From assembly GCA_031363085.1 (NCBI GenBank), contig JANLTU010000237.1, forward strand, positions 1 to 13,071: a stretch of DNA of 13,071 nt, given 5' to 3'. The stretch is from UBA6921 sp031363085 (GTDB taxonomy: Bacteria > Pseudomonadota > Gammaproteobacteria > SG8-11). Made by a program: the position numbers and the translations under genes. Below the pieces are notes generated by a model that saw only the letters and a program-made list of their open reading frames with translations, was not told the DNA's origin and made no database searches. Positions 12,406-13,071 of this stretch are shown piece by piece. Each line of letters begins with the position of its first letter. The stretch's first letter is position 1.

Positions 12406-13071
12406 CGCCAACGCCAGTCGCGAATCTCCGGCATATCCTGCCCGTAGGTGGTGATGTACTCGCGATGCTCCACCAGTTTGTCGCGGATGAATTGTTTGAC
12501 GTGCGCCTGATGGTAGCCAAGCTCCGGCACCCGGTCGATCACATCGTTGACCAGATGAAAGCGGTCCAGGTCGTTGCGCACGCACATGTCGAACGGCGTG
12601 GTGGTGCTGCCTTCTTCTTTGTAGCCGCGCACATGCAGATTTTTATGATTATTGCGGCGATACGCCAGCCGGTGGATCAGCCACGGGTAGCCGTGGTAGG
12701 CGAAAATGATCGGCTTGTCGGTGGTGAACAGCGCGTCGAACTCGCGGTCAGACAGTCCGTGCGGATGTTCTTCCTTGGGCTGCAAGGTCATCAGATCCAC
12801 GACGTTAACCACGCGTATTTTCAGCTCTGGAATATGCTCGCGCAGCAACTGCACCGCCGCCAGCGTTTCGAGCGTCGGCACGTCGCCCGCGCAGGCCAGC
12901 ACCACGTCCGGCTCGCCGTCGGCGTCGTTGCTCGCCCATTCGAAAATGCCAACACCGGTACTGCAATGCTTCACGGCGGCATCCATGCTCAGCCATTGCG
13001 CCTGCATGCTCTTGCCGGCGACGATCACGTTGACGAAATCGCGCGAGCGCAAACACTGGTCCGCGACGCAC
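12402..13071 (-). CDS. xfp: Phosphoketolase, C-terminal part (cut by window edge)
   Basis: Last 222 residues of a thiamine-diphosphate phosphoketolase, which splits xylulose-5-phosphate (and often fructose-6-phosphate) with phosphate into acetyl-phosphate and an aldose phosphate. Recognisable stretches are LRSRDFVNVIVAGK, VLACAGDVPTLETLAA, RVVNVVDLMTLQPKEEHPHG, PIIFAYHGYPWLIHRL and HVRGYKEEGSTTTPFDM. The frame stays open to the window end, so the start and the TPP-binding part are outside; the family length is about 790-800. Substrate preference cannot be judged. In an autotroph it may draw Calvin-cycle pentose phosphates into acetyl units. It is upstream of metZ on the same strand, but metZ has its own promoter. 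Confidence 0.95.
   Translation of the reverse strand, partial: CVADQCLRSRDFVNVIVAGKSMQAQWLSMDAAVKHCSTGVGIFEWASNDADGEPDVVLACAGDVPTLETLAAVQLLREHIPELKIRVVNVVDLMTLQPKEEHPHGLSDREFDALFTTDKPIIFAYHGYPWLIHRLAYRRNNHKNLHVRGYKEEGSTTTPFDMCVRNDLDRFHLVNDVIDRVPELGYHQAHVKQFIRDKLVEHREYITTYGQDMPEIRDWRWR

Noticed and set aside
1..13071. Mobile elements, CRISPR arrays, tRNA or rRNA genes
   Set aside because: No transposase or integrase motifs, no spaced direct repeats and no tRNA-like folds were seen on either strand.

Overview
The window looks like chromosomal DNA from a chemolithoautotrophic beta- or gammaproteobacterium of roughly 55% GC. The grounds are a red-type (Form IC) RuBisCO with its CbbX activase, a single-polypeptide cytochrome b in a three-gene bc1 operon, and MetZ-type transsulfuration. 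The species cannot be named from the sequence. No insertion sequence, tRNA, rRNA or CRISPR array was seen.

Left part (1-3570): a carbon-fixation locus. cbbL, cbbS and cbbX (the last cut by the window edge) run on the minus strand. The LysR regulator cbbR runs divergently on the plus strand. The short region between cbbL and cbbR holds a T-N11-A site and two GAACAA copies 22 bp apart. Two hairpins lie between cbbS and cbbX.

Next (3587-6367): petA-petB-petC (Rieske protein, cytochrome b, cytochrome c1) form a tight minus-strand operon, followed on the same strand by a small secreted Sel1-repeat protein. The cytochrome b has PSWY where the Qo motif is usually PEWY. Respiratory quinol oxidation and CO2 fixation genes are therefore direct neighbours.

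Middle (6572-9756): an unrecognised secreted or membrane protein is divergent from petA. It is followed by a six-TM hybrid histidine kinase, which converges on a NarL/FixJ-type response regulator only 6 bp away. The two probably form one signalling pair. Its signal is unknown.

Region 9757-10546 has few genes but much structure: a perfect 20-bp palindrome upstream of the response regulator, next to a perfect TATAAT; a 19-bp palindrome; and a 63-codon ORF with an AGGAGG ribosome-binding site. A secreted six-cysteine protein follows at 10547-10984.

Right end (11033-13071): metZ (O-succinylhomoserine sulfhydrylase) lies behind a leader that reads as a SAM-II riboswitch, followed by a complete antiterminator/terminator switch and preceded by a well-placed promoter. 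This is the clearest regulatory system in the window. Upstream is the 3' part of a phosphoketolase gene, cut by the window end.
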